A stretch of 64,000 bases of DNA from JAYFNU01 sp964460755. GTDB lineage: Bacteria > Bacillota > Clostridia > Oscillospirales > Ruminococcaceae. The stretch covers positions 1 through 64,000 of the forward strand of contig CAYWQL010000001.1 of the NCBI GenBank assembly GCA_964460755.1, written 5' to 3'. Below, piece by piece: positions 17,423 through 26,173 of this stretch (position 1 is its first letter; each line of letters begins with the position of its first letter). Below the pieces are notes generated by a model, which saw nothing but the letters and a program-made list of their open reading frames with translations, searched no databases and had not been told where the DNA came from. The translations under genes and the position numbers were made by a program.

Positions 17423-17753
17423 GTACCAATTTCTTTTGATTGTCATTGTTATGACGGCAATGGGCGCTTTCGCGGGATATTTCATCAAGCGTGCGTCGGG
17501 AAGCGAAAACATAATTAAGCAGGTTTTCAACTGGAATTTCATCGTTGGCGGCGTTATTTATGCCGCGTCGGCTCTTCTTAACATCTACGTTTTGAAGTTT
17601 CTTGACTATTCGATAGTTTATCCGCTTACGGCAATTACCTACATATGGACTATGATAGTGTCCTATTTCTTCTTGAAAGAGAAGATAACGGCGCGAAAGA
17701 TAATCGGCGTTGTTCTGATTATCGGCGGCGCGACCCTTATTTCCGTTTTCTGA
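17409..17753 (+). CDS. Small EamA/SMR-type membrane protein, second of an overlapping pair
   Basis: The protein has 114 residues from a GTG at 17409, with a GGGGG ribosome site inside the first gene. It has four hydrophobic segments. The fold pattern matches its partner: NIYVLKFLDYSIVYPLTAIT, then YFFLKEKITARKIIGVVLII. Overlapping half-size pairs usually give an antiparallel heterodimer. A strong terminator follows. A lipid-linked sugar flippase is a reasonable inference given nearby glycan genes, but multidrug efflux cannot be excluded. Confidence 0.72.
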   Translation: MATIKYQFLLIVIVMTAMGAFAGYFIKRASGSENIIKQVFNWNFIVGGVIYAASALLNIYVLKFLDYSIVYPLTAITYIWTMIVSYFFLKEKITARKIIGVVLIIGGATLISVF

Positions 17754-17772
17754 TTTTCAACGCGCAAAATCG

Positions 17773-17804
17773 CGAGCCCTCCGCGGAGGGCTCGTTTTTG
17801 TTTT
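17773..17804 (+). terminator. Terminator of the SMR pair
   Basis: A perfect palindrome with 11-bp arms starting CGAGCCCTCCG is followed by TTTTTGTTTT. Confidence 0.9.
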
Positions 17805-17810
17805 ATGTAA

Positions 17811-17842
17811 AACAAAAACAGGCTTCGATTAATCGAAGCCTG
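17811..17842 (-). terminator. Terminator of rpsT
   Basis: A perfect 12-bp-arm palindrome (CAGGCTTCGATT and complement, 17819-17842) is followed on the minus strand by a TTTTTGTT run. It faces the terminator of the convergent SMR pair. Confidence 0.9.
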
Positions 17843-17857
17843 CGGTTTTGCACATAC

Positions 17858-18112
17858 TTATTTATTCGCTTTTTTTGCGATAGAAGCTTTTCTGCGATTC
17901 GCGGTGTTCTTGTGAAGAACGCCCTTTGCCGCCGCCTTGTCGATTGCGCTTGTCGCGCCGCTCAAAACGGTTTTTGAATCCTCAGAACCAGCGGCGATGG
18001 ACGCCTCTGCCTTTTTAATGGTAGATTTTAGACTGGATTTGATGCTTCTGTTATTAGCGGTTGATTTCTCGTTTGTAATAACGCGCTTCTTCTGTGACTT
18101 AATATTCGGCAT
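17858..18112 (-). CDS. rpsT: 30S ribosomal protein S20
   Basis: The product has 84 residues from the ATG at 18112, with a strong AGGAGGTGG site upstream; the longer open frame adds non-conserved residues. It is Lys/Ala-rich with the S20 features MPNIKSQKKRV, then NRSIKSSLKSTIKKAE, and the C-terminal KGVLHKNTANRRKASIAKK. S20 binds 16S rRNA near the 5' domain. In many Clostridia rpsT sits divergent from the spoIIP-lepA region, as here. Confidence 0.96.
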   Translation of the reverse strand: MPNIKSQKKRVITNEKSTANNRSIKSSLKSTIKKAEASIAAGSEDSKTVLSGATSAIDKAAAKGVLHKNTANRRKASIAKKANK

Positions 18113-18147
18113 AGTGCCACCTCCTCTTTTGCCGTACAGCACTTGAT

Positions 18148-18176
18148 ATAATATCATTTTTCAAAATAAAAATCAA
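18148..18176 (-). promoter_or_regulatory. Sigma-A-type promoter of rpsT
   Basis: On the minus strand TTGATT (18171-18176) and TATTAT (18148-18153) are 17 bases apart, about 36 bases before the rpsT start. Confidence 0.6.
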
Positions 18177-18264
18177 TAGGTTAATTTGAAGGCTTAAAAA
18201 GAAAAGTCGGCATACCCTTTACCGCCGCTTCATAAAATTAAGAAGAATAAAAACGAGGTGGAAC

Positions 18265-19380
18265 GTGAAAAGGGAAAAAGGAGATAATAAAAGGGGCGCG
18301 GCAATTATGGCGGCGATTTGTGTGTCGCTCGGCGCGGCGTTCGCGTTTGGCTCCGAATATGTCGCGGTTGCGTCGTCGTCGCTGGTGCTTCCGAGCGCGG
18401 GAGTTTTCGCCGCGAAGGAATTTTTCGAGGACGCGCTTAACAAAGACAAGCCGTCAGAAGAGCCGATAAGCGAGGAACAGAACGAAAAATATACAGCGGA
18501 CAATCCTCCAAAGGAGGAAACTCCCGAAAAGGACAAGGATGAGCTTTTGTCTGCCGAGCAGGCCATAGCGCCCGAAAACAGGCAACCGATTGAGGAATTT
18601 CAGTTCGCGTCGTCTTCGACGGCGAGCAACTATTTTTGTTACGGCGCAGGATGTATACGAAACGCGACATACTATGCAAACGACGAAATGCTTTCGGCGG
18701 CAAGCGGCGAGGTCGACTTTAAGGTGAAGCTCGGAAGCGACGAGCCGCAGGTGCTTATTATGCACACCCACACGACCGAAAGCTACGAGCGGTTTGACGC
18801 CGGCTTTTACGACGTGAATTTTCCGACGCGTTCGACAGAACCGGAAAAGAACGTTATCGCCGTCGGAAAAATACTTTGCGAAACCCTTAACAAAAACGGA
18901 ATATGCGCCGTCGCCGCGAGCGAATATCACGATTATCCGGAGTATGACAACTCCTATTCGCGAAGCGCCGAAACGGTTAAGGAATATCTTGAAAAATATC
19001 CGTCGATAAAAATAGTTCTTGATATCCACCGCGACGGAATGGAGCGGGAGGACAAAACAAGAATTAAGCCAACCGTCGTTATAGACGGAAAAAAGGCCGC
19101 GCAGATTATGATAATTTGCGGCGCCGACGACGGAACAATGAATATGCCGAATTTTCGCGAAAATCTTAAATTTGCCGTAAGGCTTCAGGACGAAAGCGAG
19201 AGACTTTTCCCCGGGCTTGCCCGCCCGCTTTACTTTGCCTACCGTCACTACAACCAAAATCTCACAACCGGCTCGCTGCTCATCGAGGTCGGCTCGGAGG
19301 CAAGCACCCTTGACGAGGCGAAATATACCGCCGAGCTTGTCGGAAAAATTGTCGCGGAGTATGTGAAGCAGAACCAATAA
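18265..19380 (+). CDS. spoIIP: Stage II sporulation protein P
   Basis: The protein has 371 residues from a GTG at 18265, with GAGGTGG upstream. It has one N-terminal membrane segment (about 11-30) and a Glu/Lys/Pro-rich linker. The amidase/endopeptidase domain carries HTHTTESY (H167, H169, E172), DIHRDG (about 253-258), and the late LLIEVGSEASTLDEA with the catalytic Glu. SpoIIP cleaves peptidoglycan with SpoIID during engulfment of the forespore. It lies between rpsT and lepA as in other Clostridia, though gpr is not present between rpsT and spoIIP. Confidence 0.93.
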   Translation: MKREKGDNKRGAAIMAAICVSLGAAFAFGSEYVAVASSSLVLPSAGVFAAKEFFEDALNKDKPSEEPISEEQNEKYTADNPPKEETPEKDKDELLSAEQAIAPENRQPIEEFQFASSSTASNYFCYGAGCIRNATYYANDEMLSAASGEVDFKVKLGSDEPQVLIMHTHTTESYERFDAGFYDVNFPTRSTEPEKNVIAVGKILCETLNKNGICAVAASEYHDYPEYDNSYSRSAETVKEYLEKYPSIKIVLDIHRDGMEREDKTRIKPTVVIDGKKAAQIMIICGADDGTMNMPNFRENLKFAVRLQDESERLFPGLARPLYFAYRHYNQNLTTGSLLIEVGSEASTLDEAKYTAELVGKIVAEYVKQNQ

Positions 19381-19393
19381 AGCGAAAGCGGCG

Positions 19394-19433
19394 GTTCGTT
19401 TTTCAAAAAACAAAGCAAACGAACAGTTTTTTC
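19394..19433 (+). terminator. Terminator of spoIIP
   Basis: GTTCGTTT (19394-19401) pairs with AAACGAAC (19417-19424) across a 15-base loop, followed by AGTTTTTTC. Confidence 0.6.
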
Positions 19434-19463
19434 TTTACAAAACAGCCCGTTACCCTCTATAAT
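19434..19463 (+). promoter_or_regulatory. Sigma-A-type promoter of lepA
   Basis: TTTACA (19434-19439) and TATAAT (19458-19463) are 18 bases apart. Just downstream is an imperfect dyad, AATTAGTA..TATTAATT. Confidence 0.65.
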
Positions 19464-19497
19464 TAGTAAAACTATTAATTATAAAGGCGTTTCGCAA

Positions 19498-21297
19498 ATG
19501 AAAGAAAATATAAGAAACTTTTGTATAATTGCGCATATCGACCACGGCAAATCAACCCTTGCCGACCGCATACTCGAAATAACGAGCGCGGTAGACAAGA
19601 GGGTTATGTCGAGCCAGTTTCTCGACAATATGGAGCTTGAGCAGGAGCGTGGGATAACCATAAAGGCGCGCGCCGTCACACTCGACTATAAGGCTCAGGA
19701 CGGAAAAAGCTATGAGCTCAATTTAATCGACACCCCGGGGCACGTCGATTTTGGCTACGAGGTTTCGCGAAGCCTTGCGGCGTGCGAGGGCGCGATACTT
19801 ATCATCGACGCGACGCAGGGGGTTGAAGCGCAGACTCTTGCGAACGCATATCTTGCCGTTGAGCACGACCTTGAAATAGTGCCCGTGCTTAATAAGATTG
19901 ACCTTGCCTCCGCCGAGCCCGACCGCGTGGCGAAGGAGGTTGAGGATATAATAGGCATACCTGCTATGGACGCGCCGCGTATTTCTGCGAAACAGGGAAC
20001 TAATATCGAGCAGGTGCTTCAGCACGTTATAACAGATATTCCCGCGCCGACCGGCGACGAAAACGCCCCCTTGAAGGCGCTTATTTTCGACAGTGTTTAC
20101 GACAGCTACAAGGGCGTAATTATATACGTCAGAATTATTGACGGAACCCTTAAGGCGGGAGATAAAATCAAGCTTATGCAGACGGGCGCGGAGTTTGACG
20201 TCGTCGAAATCGGGCATATGAAGCCCGCCTCGCTTGAGCCGAGCGAAACCCTTTCGGCGGGCGAGGTCGGATATATCACGGCAAGCATAAAAACCGTCCG
20301 TGACACCCGCGTGGGCGATACCGTCACGAATGCTGAAAATCCGGCGGCGGAGGCACTTCCCGGATACCGCAAGGCCGTTCCGATGGTTTTTTGCGGAATA
20401 TATCCCGCCGACGGCGCGCGGTATGGCGACCTTCGCGATGCCCTTGATAAGCTTATGCTTAACGACGCTTCCCTTTCCTTTGAGCCCGAAACGTCGGCGG
20501 CGCTCGGCTTTGGTTTTCGCTGCGGCTTTCTTGGGCTGCTTCATCTCGAAATAATTATCGAGCGCCTTGAACGCGAGTTTGACCTTGACCTTATTACGAC
20601 GGCGCCGAGCGTTGTTTATCGAATAACCAAGACCAACGGGGAGGTTATCGACATAGACAACCCCACAAATTACCCCGACCCGTCGATTATTGCAAGCGCG
20701 GCGGAGCCGATGGTTAATTCTCACGTCTTTACGCCGAGCGAATATGTCGGTTCGATTATGGAGCTTTGTCAGGACAGACGAGGAACCTTCATTGATATGA
20801 AATACGTCGACGCCGACAGGGTCGATATACACTATGAGCTTCCGCTCGGAGAAATAGTCTATGATTTTTTCGATGCGCTTAAGAGCCGTACAAAGGGATA
20901 CGCAAGCTACGATTATGAGATGAAGGGCTTTAAAGAAAGTAAGCTTGTTCGTCTTGACGTGCTGATTAACGGCGAGCCGTGCGACGCGCTTTCTCTTATT
21001 GTTCACGCCGACAAGGCATACGCAAGGGGAAGGAAAATCGCCGAAAAGCTAAAAGACCATATCCCTCGTCAGCTTTTTGAAGTTCCCATTCAAGCCGCTA
21101 TCGGCGGCAAAATTATTGCCCGTGAAACGGTTAAAGCTCTCCGCAAGGACGTACTTGCGAAATGCTATGGCGGTGATATTACGAGAAAGAAAAAGCTTCT
21201 GGAAAAACAGAAGGAAGGTAAAAAGAAGATGCGCCAGCTTGGCTCGGTTGAAGTACCCTCAGAGGCGTTTACCGCCGTGCTCAAGTTAGACGAATAA
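19498..21297 (+). CDS. lepA: Elongation factor 4 (LepA), ribosome-associated GTPase
   Basis: The protein has 599 residues, the usual length. The GTPase domain has P-loop AHIDHGKST near 12-20, GITIKA, DTPGHVDF and NKID. The LepA-specific C-terminus is present, with GYASYDYEMKGF and late DITRKKKLLEKQKEGKKKM. LepA acts on the ribosome in translation, with roles ascribed to back-translocation and 30S maturation. AAAGG precedes the ATG. It has its own promoter, and a bidirectional terminator separates it from convergent hemW. Confidence 0.97.
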   Translation: MKENIRNFCIIAHIDHGKSTLADRILEITSAVDKRVMSSQFLDNMELEQERGITIKARAVTLDYKAQDGKSYELNLIDTPGHVDFGYEVSRSLAACEGAILIIDATQGVEAQTLANAYLAVEHDLEIVPVLNKIDLASAEPDRVAKEVEDIIGIPAMDAPRISAKQGTNIEQVLQHVITDIPAPTGDENAPLKALIFDSVYDSYKGVIIYVRIIDGTLKAGDKIKLMQTGAEFDVVEIGHMKPASLEPSETLSAGEVGYITASIKTVRDTRVGDTVTNAENPAAEALPGYRKAVPMVFCGIYPADGARYGDLRDALDKLMLNDASLSFEPETSAALGFGFRCGFLGLLHLEIIIERLEREFDLDLITTAPSVVYRITKTNGEVIDIDNPTNYPDPSIIASAAEPMVNSHVFTPSEYVGSIMELCQDRRGTFIDMKYVDADRVDIHYELPLGEIVYDFFDALKSRTKGYASYDYEMKGFKESKLVRLDVLINGEPCDALSLIVHADKAYARGRKIAEKLKDHIPRQLFEVPIQAAIGGKIIARETVKALRKDVLAKCYGGDITRKKKLLEKQKEGKKKMRQLGSVEVPSEAFTAVLKLDE

Positions 21298-21301
21298 AAT
21301 A

Positions 21302-21332
21302 AAAAAAGAGGACGGAAAACGTCCTCTTTTTT
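21302..21332. terminator. Bidirectional terminator between lepA and hemW
   Basis: AAAAGAGGACG and CGTCCTCTTTT form an 11-bp stem with an A-run on the left and a T-run on the right. Confidence 0.9.
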
Positions 21333-22455
21333 ATATTAAGCTTGAAATAATCGAGTTTGAAACGAGAAAGCCTCTTCGGGTAAGCCTTATATCGTTTCCG
21401 TCAAAATTCAAAAGTCCGCTCGAAGCACAGCTTTCAACGTATTTTATCTTTTTTTCTTCAAATTGAAAACTATACAAATCGTATAACTTGCCGAGCGATA
21501 AACCGTAAGTAGTCCGAAGGCGAAGCATAATATAGTCCTCGGCGTCGACAACGCCCTCTGCGTCGAGCATACGAAGCGCCGCTTGTTCGTCGAATTCCGT
21601 TTTGCCGTCGAAAAGGTCAACGAATTTTGTGATATTTCGCGCAAAGCTGTATCTCTTTCCGTCAAGACAGGAATGAGCCGCCGCTCCAAGCCCAATATAG
21701 TCCTCGCAATTCCAGTATTTCAAATTATGGCGGCTTTCGTATCCTGCCTTGGCGAAGTTGGAAATTTCATATTGTTTAAAGCCCTTTTCTTCAAGCGTTT
21801 CACAGCAAAGCTCGTACAGAGCCGCCTGTTCGTCGTCGCAGGGTATACCCTCCGGTGTGCTTTGATAAAAAGGAGTGTTCTCCATTATTTTTAAAAGATA
21901 CGCCGAAATATGCCGAAGGGGAAGTGAGGAAATCTCTTTTACGGTTTTTATTGTTTTTTCCCGGCTGTCTTTTGGGAGCGCCAACATTATGTCGGCGCTT
22001 ATGTTGTCGAAGCCGACCGAGCGGGCGTCATCAATGAAGGAAAAGGCGTCATTTTTTGTGTGAAGCCGACCAAGGGCTTTTAACGCCTGCTCGTCTGTCG
22101 ATTGGATACCGACCGAAAGACGGTTTATGCCGACCGAGCGAAGCTCAGACAGCTTTTGCCGATTAGCCGTGGCCGGGTTTGCCTCAAGGGTCAGCTCCGC
22201 GCCGTCGCAAACGGCCATACGGTCGTTTATCGCGGATAAAATCCGCGAAACCTGCTCGCTTGCGAGCAGCGACGGCGTCCCTCCGCCGAAATAGATAGTG
22301 TCGATTTCGCGCCGCTCGAAAAGCGAAAGCTCGTTTATGAGTGCGTCGACATAATTGTTTGCTGTGTGCTCGTCGTACGCGACCGAATAGAAATCGCAGT
22401 AGGCGCACTTTTTTATGCAAAAAGGTATATGTATATAAATTCCCGCCTTTTTCAC
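21331..22455 (-). CDS. hemW: Radical SAM heme chaperone HemW
   Basis: The protein has 374 residues from a GTG at 22455, with GGAGG 6 bases upstream. The radical-SAM cluster motif is C13-x3-C17-x2-C20 (CIKKCAYC), followed by FGGGTPSLL and ANPATANRQKLSELRS. The length and the absence of the longer HemN N-terminus favour HemW, a heme chaperone, over coproporphyrinogen dehydrogenase. In many Clostridia it lies in the same direction as lepA and hrcA; here it is reversed. Confidence 0.9.
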   Translation of the reverse strand: MKKAGIYIHIPFCIKKCAYCDFYSVAYDEHTANNYVDALINELSLFERREIDTIYFGGGTPSLLASEQVSRILSAINDRMAVCDGAELTLEANPATANRQKLSELRSVGINRLSVGIQSTDEQALKALGRLHTKNDAFSFIDDARSVGFDNISADIMLALPKDSREKTIKTVKEISSLPLRHISAYLLKIMENTPFYQSTPEGIPCDDEQAALYELCCETLEEKGFKQYEISNFAKAGYESRHNLKYWNCEDYIGLGAAAHSCLDGKRYSFARNITKFVDLFDGKTEFDEQAALRMLDAEGVVDAEDYIMLRLRTTYGLSLGKLYDLYSFQFEEKKIKYVESCASSGLLNFDGNDIRLTRRGFLVSNSIISSLI

Positions 22456-22493
22456 CCTGCGCCTCCATATAGACAGAATAAAGTATTAAATAA

Positions 22494-22522
22494 ATTATCA
22501 ACCATATAATAAGTAAAGTCAA
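22494..22522 (-). promoter_or_regulatory. Sigma-A-type promoter of hemW
   Basis: On the minus strand TTGACT (22517-22522) and GATAAT (22494-22499) are 17 bases apart. Confidence 0.55.
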
Positions 22523-22542
22523 CAAAACTTATTTTTTGGGTG

Positions 22543-22570
22543 TTGACAAATTGAAAAAAAGGTGTAAAAT
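22543..22570 (+). promoter_or_regulatory. Sigma-A promoter of the heat-shock operon
   Basis: TTGACA (22543-22548) and TAAAAT (22565-22570) are 16 bases apart. The CIRCE element begins 8 bases after the -10 box, over the expected start of transcription. Confidence 0.8.
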
Positions 22571-22578
22571 AATAATCG

Positions 22579-22605
22579 TTAGCACTCGACGAGTTAGAGT
22601 GCTAA
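22579..22605 (+). promoter_or_regulatory. CIRCE operator (HrcA-binding site)
   Basis: The sequence is TTAGCACTC-N9-GAGTGCTAA, a perfect match to the CIRCE consensus. It sits between the promoter and hrcA, so HrcA would repress its own operon when GroEL keeps it active and release it after heat shock. Confidence 0.98.
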
Positions 22606-22626
22606 AAGAAACGGAGGGGTTGAGAG

Positions 22627-23646
22627 TTGAATATAAGCGACCGAAAGCGGCTTATCTTAAAGACGATTATTTCGCTTCATACCGATTCGGGAGACCCCGT
22701 CGGCTCAAAGATTTTGAACGAGTTTCTTGAGGACCTTTCGGTTTCGTCCGCGACGTTAAGAAACGAGATGGCGGAGCTTACCTCGCTTGGGCTTCTTGAA
22801 CAGCCGCACACCTCGGCGGGGCGCGTGCCGACCCTTTTGGGATATCGCTACTATGTCGATAACCTTATGCGGCTTGTGCCGATGACAAAGGAGGAAACCG
22901 ACTATATTAACCAGACCATAGACGCTATGGATTCCGACCCCGACAGGGCGGCGGAGGACGCGGCGCGGGCGCTTTGCGAGCTAACGGGGCTGGCGGCCAT
23001 AACGACGACTCCGACGGGCGGAAACGTCCAGATAACCCATTTTGAAATAATGAAAACTGGGCGGTATAATCTCGCTATTATGGGGGTGTCGAGCATTGGC
23101 GGCGTAAAGAGCCGCGTCTGCCGCACGGCGAGCGAGCTTGACGACGGACAGATTGCGACGCTTGAGGCGGTCTTAAACGACCATATGGTTTTTGTTTCGC
23201 AGGAGGACGTAACGCCGAAGCTAATCGGTATAGTGAATGCGTTTCTCGGCGACGACTCAAAGCTTCTTGCTCCCGCGGTTTCGGCGGCGGCGGCGATTAT
23301 CAAAAGCGCAAGCGACGTACGCGTTTATTCCGACGGACAGCAGAAGCTGCTTTCCTACCGTGAGCTTGACGGGCACATAAAGGAGCTTTTGGAGCTTTTC
23401 TCCGACTTGGACGGAATGAGGAAGTGGCTGTCGCAGCCCGAGTCGCTTAAGATACTTGTCGGCGACGAAACGGGACGGTTCGGTATGGACGATTTGAGCT
23501 TGATAGTCGGAAAATATCGAGCGGCGGGCGGCAGATACGGCGCCCTTTCCGTAGCGGGTCCGATAAGAATGAATTACGGCTTTATTGTGCCGAGACTTAA
23601 ATACTTTTGCGATTATATGAGCGACGCGCTCACAAATCCCGCATAA
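22627..23646 (+). CDS. hrcA: Heat-inducible transcription repressor HrcA
   Basis: The protein has 339 residues from a TTG at 22627, with GGAGGGG upstream. The N-terminal winged helix reads ISDRKRLILKTIISLHTDSG and SSATLRNEMAELTSLGLLEQ, followed by the conserved HTSAGRVPTLLGYRYYVD. The C-terminal dimerisation and GAF-like part ends GPIRMNYGFIVPRLKYFCD. It binds the CIRCE site just upstream and heads the operon hrcA-grpE-dnaK-dnaJ-prmA. Confidence 0.97.
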   Translation: MNISDRKRLILKTIISLHTDSGDPVGSKILNEFLEDLSVSSATLRNEMAELTSLGLLEQPHTSAGRVPTLLGYRYYVDNLMRLVPMTKEETDYINQTIDAMDSDPDRAAEDAARALCELTGLAAITTTPTGGNVQITHFEIMKTGRYNLAIMGVSSIGGVKSRVCRTASELDDGQIATLEAVLNDHMVFVSQEDVTPKLIGIVNAFLGDDSKLLAPAVSAAAAIIKSASDVRVYSDGQQKLLSYRELDGHIKELLELFSDLDGMRKWLSQPESLKILVGDETGRFGMDDLSLIVGKYRAAGGRYGALSVAGPIRMNYGFIVPRLKYFCDYMSDALTNPA

Positions 23647-23658
23647 GGAGGAAAGAAA

Positions 23659-24234
23659 ATGAGCGAAGAGAAAAACAAGACAGACGAACAAGAAAAGGTG
23701 ACGCCAACCGAGGAAACGACCGAGCTCAAGCCAGACGTCAAGGAAGAAAAGGACGATAAGCAGAAAAAGAAAAAGTCGGAAAACGACAAATATAAAAAAG
23801 AGGTAGAGAAGATAAAGCAGGAAATGGACGATATGAAGGACCGCCTGCTTCGCTCCGCCGCCGAGTTCGACAATTACAGAAGACGCACCGATAAGGAAAA
23901 ACAGGGAAGTGTTGCTTTCGGAGTTTCGAACGCGGTCGAAAAAGTTTTGCCCATACTCGATACGCTCGAAATCGCCGCAAACGCCGAGTGTAAAGATGAG
24001 GAATATAAAAAGGGAGTTTTGCTCACGGTGACATTATTCAAAAACTCGCTCACCGCTCTTGGCGTGGAGGAAATCGAAGCGCACGGCAAGGAGTTTAACC
24101 CCGAGGTTCACAGCGCGGTGGCGCGCGAAAAAAGCGAGGACTACGAAAGCGGAACAGTTATCCGCGTCCTCCAAAAGGGCTACAAAATCGGGGACAAAAT
24201 CATTCGTCCCGCGATGGTAAGCGTAGCCGAATAG
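23659..24234 (+). CDS. grpE: Nucleotide exchange factor GrpE
   Basis: The protein has 191 residues. Residues 1-50 are Lys/Glu-rich and disordered, followed by a long coiled coil. The GrpE core has LLRSAAEFDNYRRRTDKEK, VLPILDTLEIA, and the beta domain ending with VLQKGYKIGDKIIRPAMVSV. It speeds ADP release from DnaK. An AAGGAGGAAAG site lies just before the ATG, 12 bases after hrcA. Confidence 0.97.
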   Translation: MSEEKNKTDEQEKVTPTEETTELKPDVKEEKDDKQKKKKSENDKYKKEVEKIKQEMDDMKDRLLRSAAEFDNYRRRTDKEKQGSVAFGVSNAVEKVLPILDTLEIAANAECKDEEYKKGVLLTVTLFKNSLTALGVEEIEAHGKEFNPEVHSAVAREKSEDYESGTVIRVLQKGYKIGDKIIRPAMVSVAE

Positions 24235-24281
24235 AAAAGCAAACAAACACACAAACTTCAAAATAAAAGGGAGAGATTATT

Positions 24282-26108
24282 ATGTCAAAGATTATAGGAA
24301 TAGACCTTGGTACTACAAACTCATGCGTAGCCGTTATGGAAGGCGGCGAATCGGTCGTTATTGCTAACGCCGAGGGCGCAAGAACGACCCCGTCGGTCGT
24401 AGCGTTTTCAAAAACCGGTGAAAGAATGGTGGGCTCGGTTGCAAAGCGTCAGGCTATCACCAACCCCGAAAGAACGATAAGCTCGATTAAGCGCGATATG
24501 GGTTCCGACCGCCGAATAGATATCGACGGCAAGAAGTATACCCCGCAGGAAATATCCGCGATGATTTTAAGCAAGCTTAAAGCCGATGCCGAAGCCTATC
24601 TTGGCGAAAAGGTATCCGAGGCGGTTATCACCGTTCCCGCTTACTTTAACGACGCACAGCGTCAGGCGACGAAGGACGCGGGCGTAATTGCCGGTTTCGA
24701 CGTCAAGCGTATAATAAACGAGCCGACTGCGGCGGCGCTCGCTTATGGCATTGATAAAGAAAAAGACCAAAGAGTTATGGTTTACGACCTTGGCGGCGGC
24801 ACCTTCGATGTTTCGATTATCGAAATGGGCGAGGGTACCCAAGAGGTTCTCGCAACCGCGGGCAACAACCGCCTTGGCGGCGACGACTTCGACCAAAGGG
24901 TAATTGACTTTATGGCGGCGGAGTTCAAAAAGGACACGGGCGTCGACCTTAAAGCCGACAAAATCGCTCTTCAGCGTCTAAAAGAAGCGGCAGAAAAGGC
25001 GAAAATTGAGCTTTCTGGCGTAACCTCAACGGCGATTAACCTTCCGTTTATCACCGCCGACGCAAGCGGCCCTAAGCACCTTGATATGACCCTCACAAGG
25101 GCGAAGTTCGACGAGCTTACCGCTGACCTTGTCGAAAAGACTATGGAGCCGACAAGACAGGCGCTTAAGGACGCGGGTCTTAAGCCCGAACAGCTCGACA
25201 AGATTTTGCTCGTCGGCGGCTCGAGCCGTATCCCTGCCGTTCAAGAGGCGGTTAAGAAAATCACCGGAAAAGAAGGATTCAAGGGTATTAACCCCGATGA
25301 GTGCGTGGCAATCGGCGCGGCGCTTCAGGGCGGCGTTCTTGGCGGTGACGTAAAAGGACTTCTTCTTCTCGACGTCACGCCCCTTTCGCTCGGTATTGAA
25401 ACCGAGGGCGGTATCAACACGAAGATTATCGAGCGCAACACCACTATCCCGACAAAGAAGAGTCAGGTGTTCTCGACGGCGGCAGACGGCCAGACCTCGG
25501 TCGACGTTCATGTTCTTCAAGGCGAACGCGATTTCGCAAAGGACAACAAAACACTCGGAATGTTCCGTCTTGACGGAATTGCCCCCGCACCCCGCGGAAT
25601 CCCGCAAATTGAGGTCGAGTTCGATATCGACGCGAACGGCATAGTCCATGTTGCGGCGAAGGACCTTGGCACGGGCAAGGCGCAGAATATCACAATCACA
25701 AGCTCGACGAATATGTCGAGCGACGATATAGATAAGGCGGTCAAGGAGGCCGAGCAGTTCGCGGCGAACGACAAAAAGCTTCGTGAGGAAATCGAGAACA
25801 AGAACGCCGCCGATTCCGCCGCATACCAAGCCGAAAAGCTCGTCAAGGATATGGGCGACAAGATAGATAAAGCCGATGCCGACGCGATAACCGAAAAGGT
25901 CGCGGAGGTTAGAAAGGCGATAGCGGATAACAACCAAGACGAAATTAAAACCCGTCGCGAAGCTCTTGAGCAGAAGATTTACGAGGTAAGCTCAAAGCTC
26001 TATCAGCAGGCGGCTCCCGAAGCGGGCGCGCCCCAGCAGGGCGGAGAAGCCCCCAAGCAGGAGGGCGGCGACGGAGTTGTTGACGCCGACTATACCGAAG
26101 TCGAGTAA
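24282..26108 (+). CDS. dnaK: Molecular chaperone DnaK (Hsp70)
   Basis: The protein has 608 residues. The ATPase domain opens IIGIDLGTTNSCVAVMEGG and has VPAYFNDAQRQATKDAG, VYDLGGGTFDVSIIE and LVGGSSRIPAVQ. The substrate domain contains LLLDVTPLSLGIETEGG. The C-terminal tail is Gly/Gln/Glu-rich and ends DADYTEVE. It lacks the insertion typical of proteobacterial DnaK, as expected for Firmicutes. It works with GrpE and DnaJ encoded on either side. Confidence 0.98.
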   Translation: MSKIIGIDLGTTNSCVAVMEGGESVVIANAEGARTTPSVVAFSKTGERMVGSVAKRQAITNPERTISSIKRDMGSDRRIDIDGKKYTPQEISAMILSKLKADAEAYLGEKVSEAVITVPAYFNDAQRQATKDAGVIAGFDVKRIINEPTAAALAYGIDKEKDQRVMVYDLGGGTFDVSIIEMGEGTQEVLATAGNNRLGGDDFDQRVIDFMAAEFKKDTGVDLKADKIALQRLKEAAEKAKIELSGVTSTAINLPFITADASGPKHLDMTLTRAKFDELTADLVEKTMEPTRQALKDAGLKPEQLDKILLVGGSSRIPAVQEAVKKITGKEGFKGINPDECVAIGAALQGGVLGGDVKGLLLLDVTPLSLGIETEGGINTKIIERNTTIPTKKSQVFSTAADGQTSVDVHVLQGERDFAKDNKTLGMFRLDGIAPAPRGIPQIEVEFDIDANGIVHVAAKDLGTGKAQNITITSSTNMSSDDIDKAVKEAEQFAANDKKLREEIENKNAADSAAYQAEKLVKDMGDKIDKADADAITEKVAEVRKAIADNNQDEIKTRREALEQKIYEVSSKLYQQAAPEAGAPQQGGEAPKQEGGDGVVDADYTEVE

Positions 26109-26118
26109 AAAGAAAGAA

Positions 26119-26156
26119 AAGGGAATAGGGTGGCGAGGAGCCGCCCTTTATCCCTT
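26119..26156 (+). other. Stem-loop between dnaK and dnaJ
   Basis: GGGTGGC (26128-26134) pairs with GCCGCCC (26140-26146) over a 5-base loop. An outer AAGGGA/TCCCTT stem extends it with small internal bulges. No T-run follows, so it may stabilise or process the mRNA or only partly terminate. Confidence 0.65.
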
Positions 26157-26173
26157 ATTACGGGTAAAAAAGT

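Noticed and set aside
19723..21006. A 427-codon minus-strand frame opposite lepA
   Set aside because: lepA is certain on the plus strand; the reverse frame is Arg/Lys/Val-rich shadow sequence with no domain.
25026..25937. A 303-codon minus-strand frame opposite dnaK
   Set aside because: It is a shadow of a highly conserved chaperone gene with no recognisable product.
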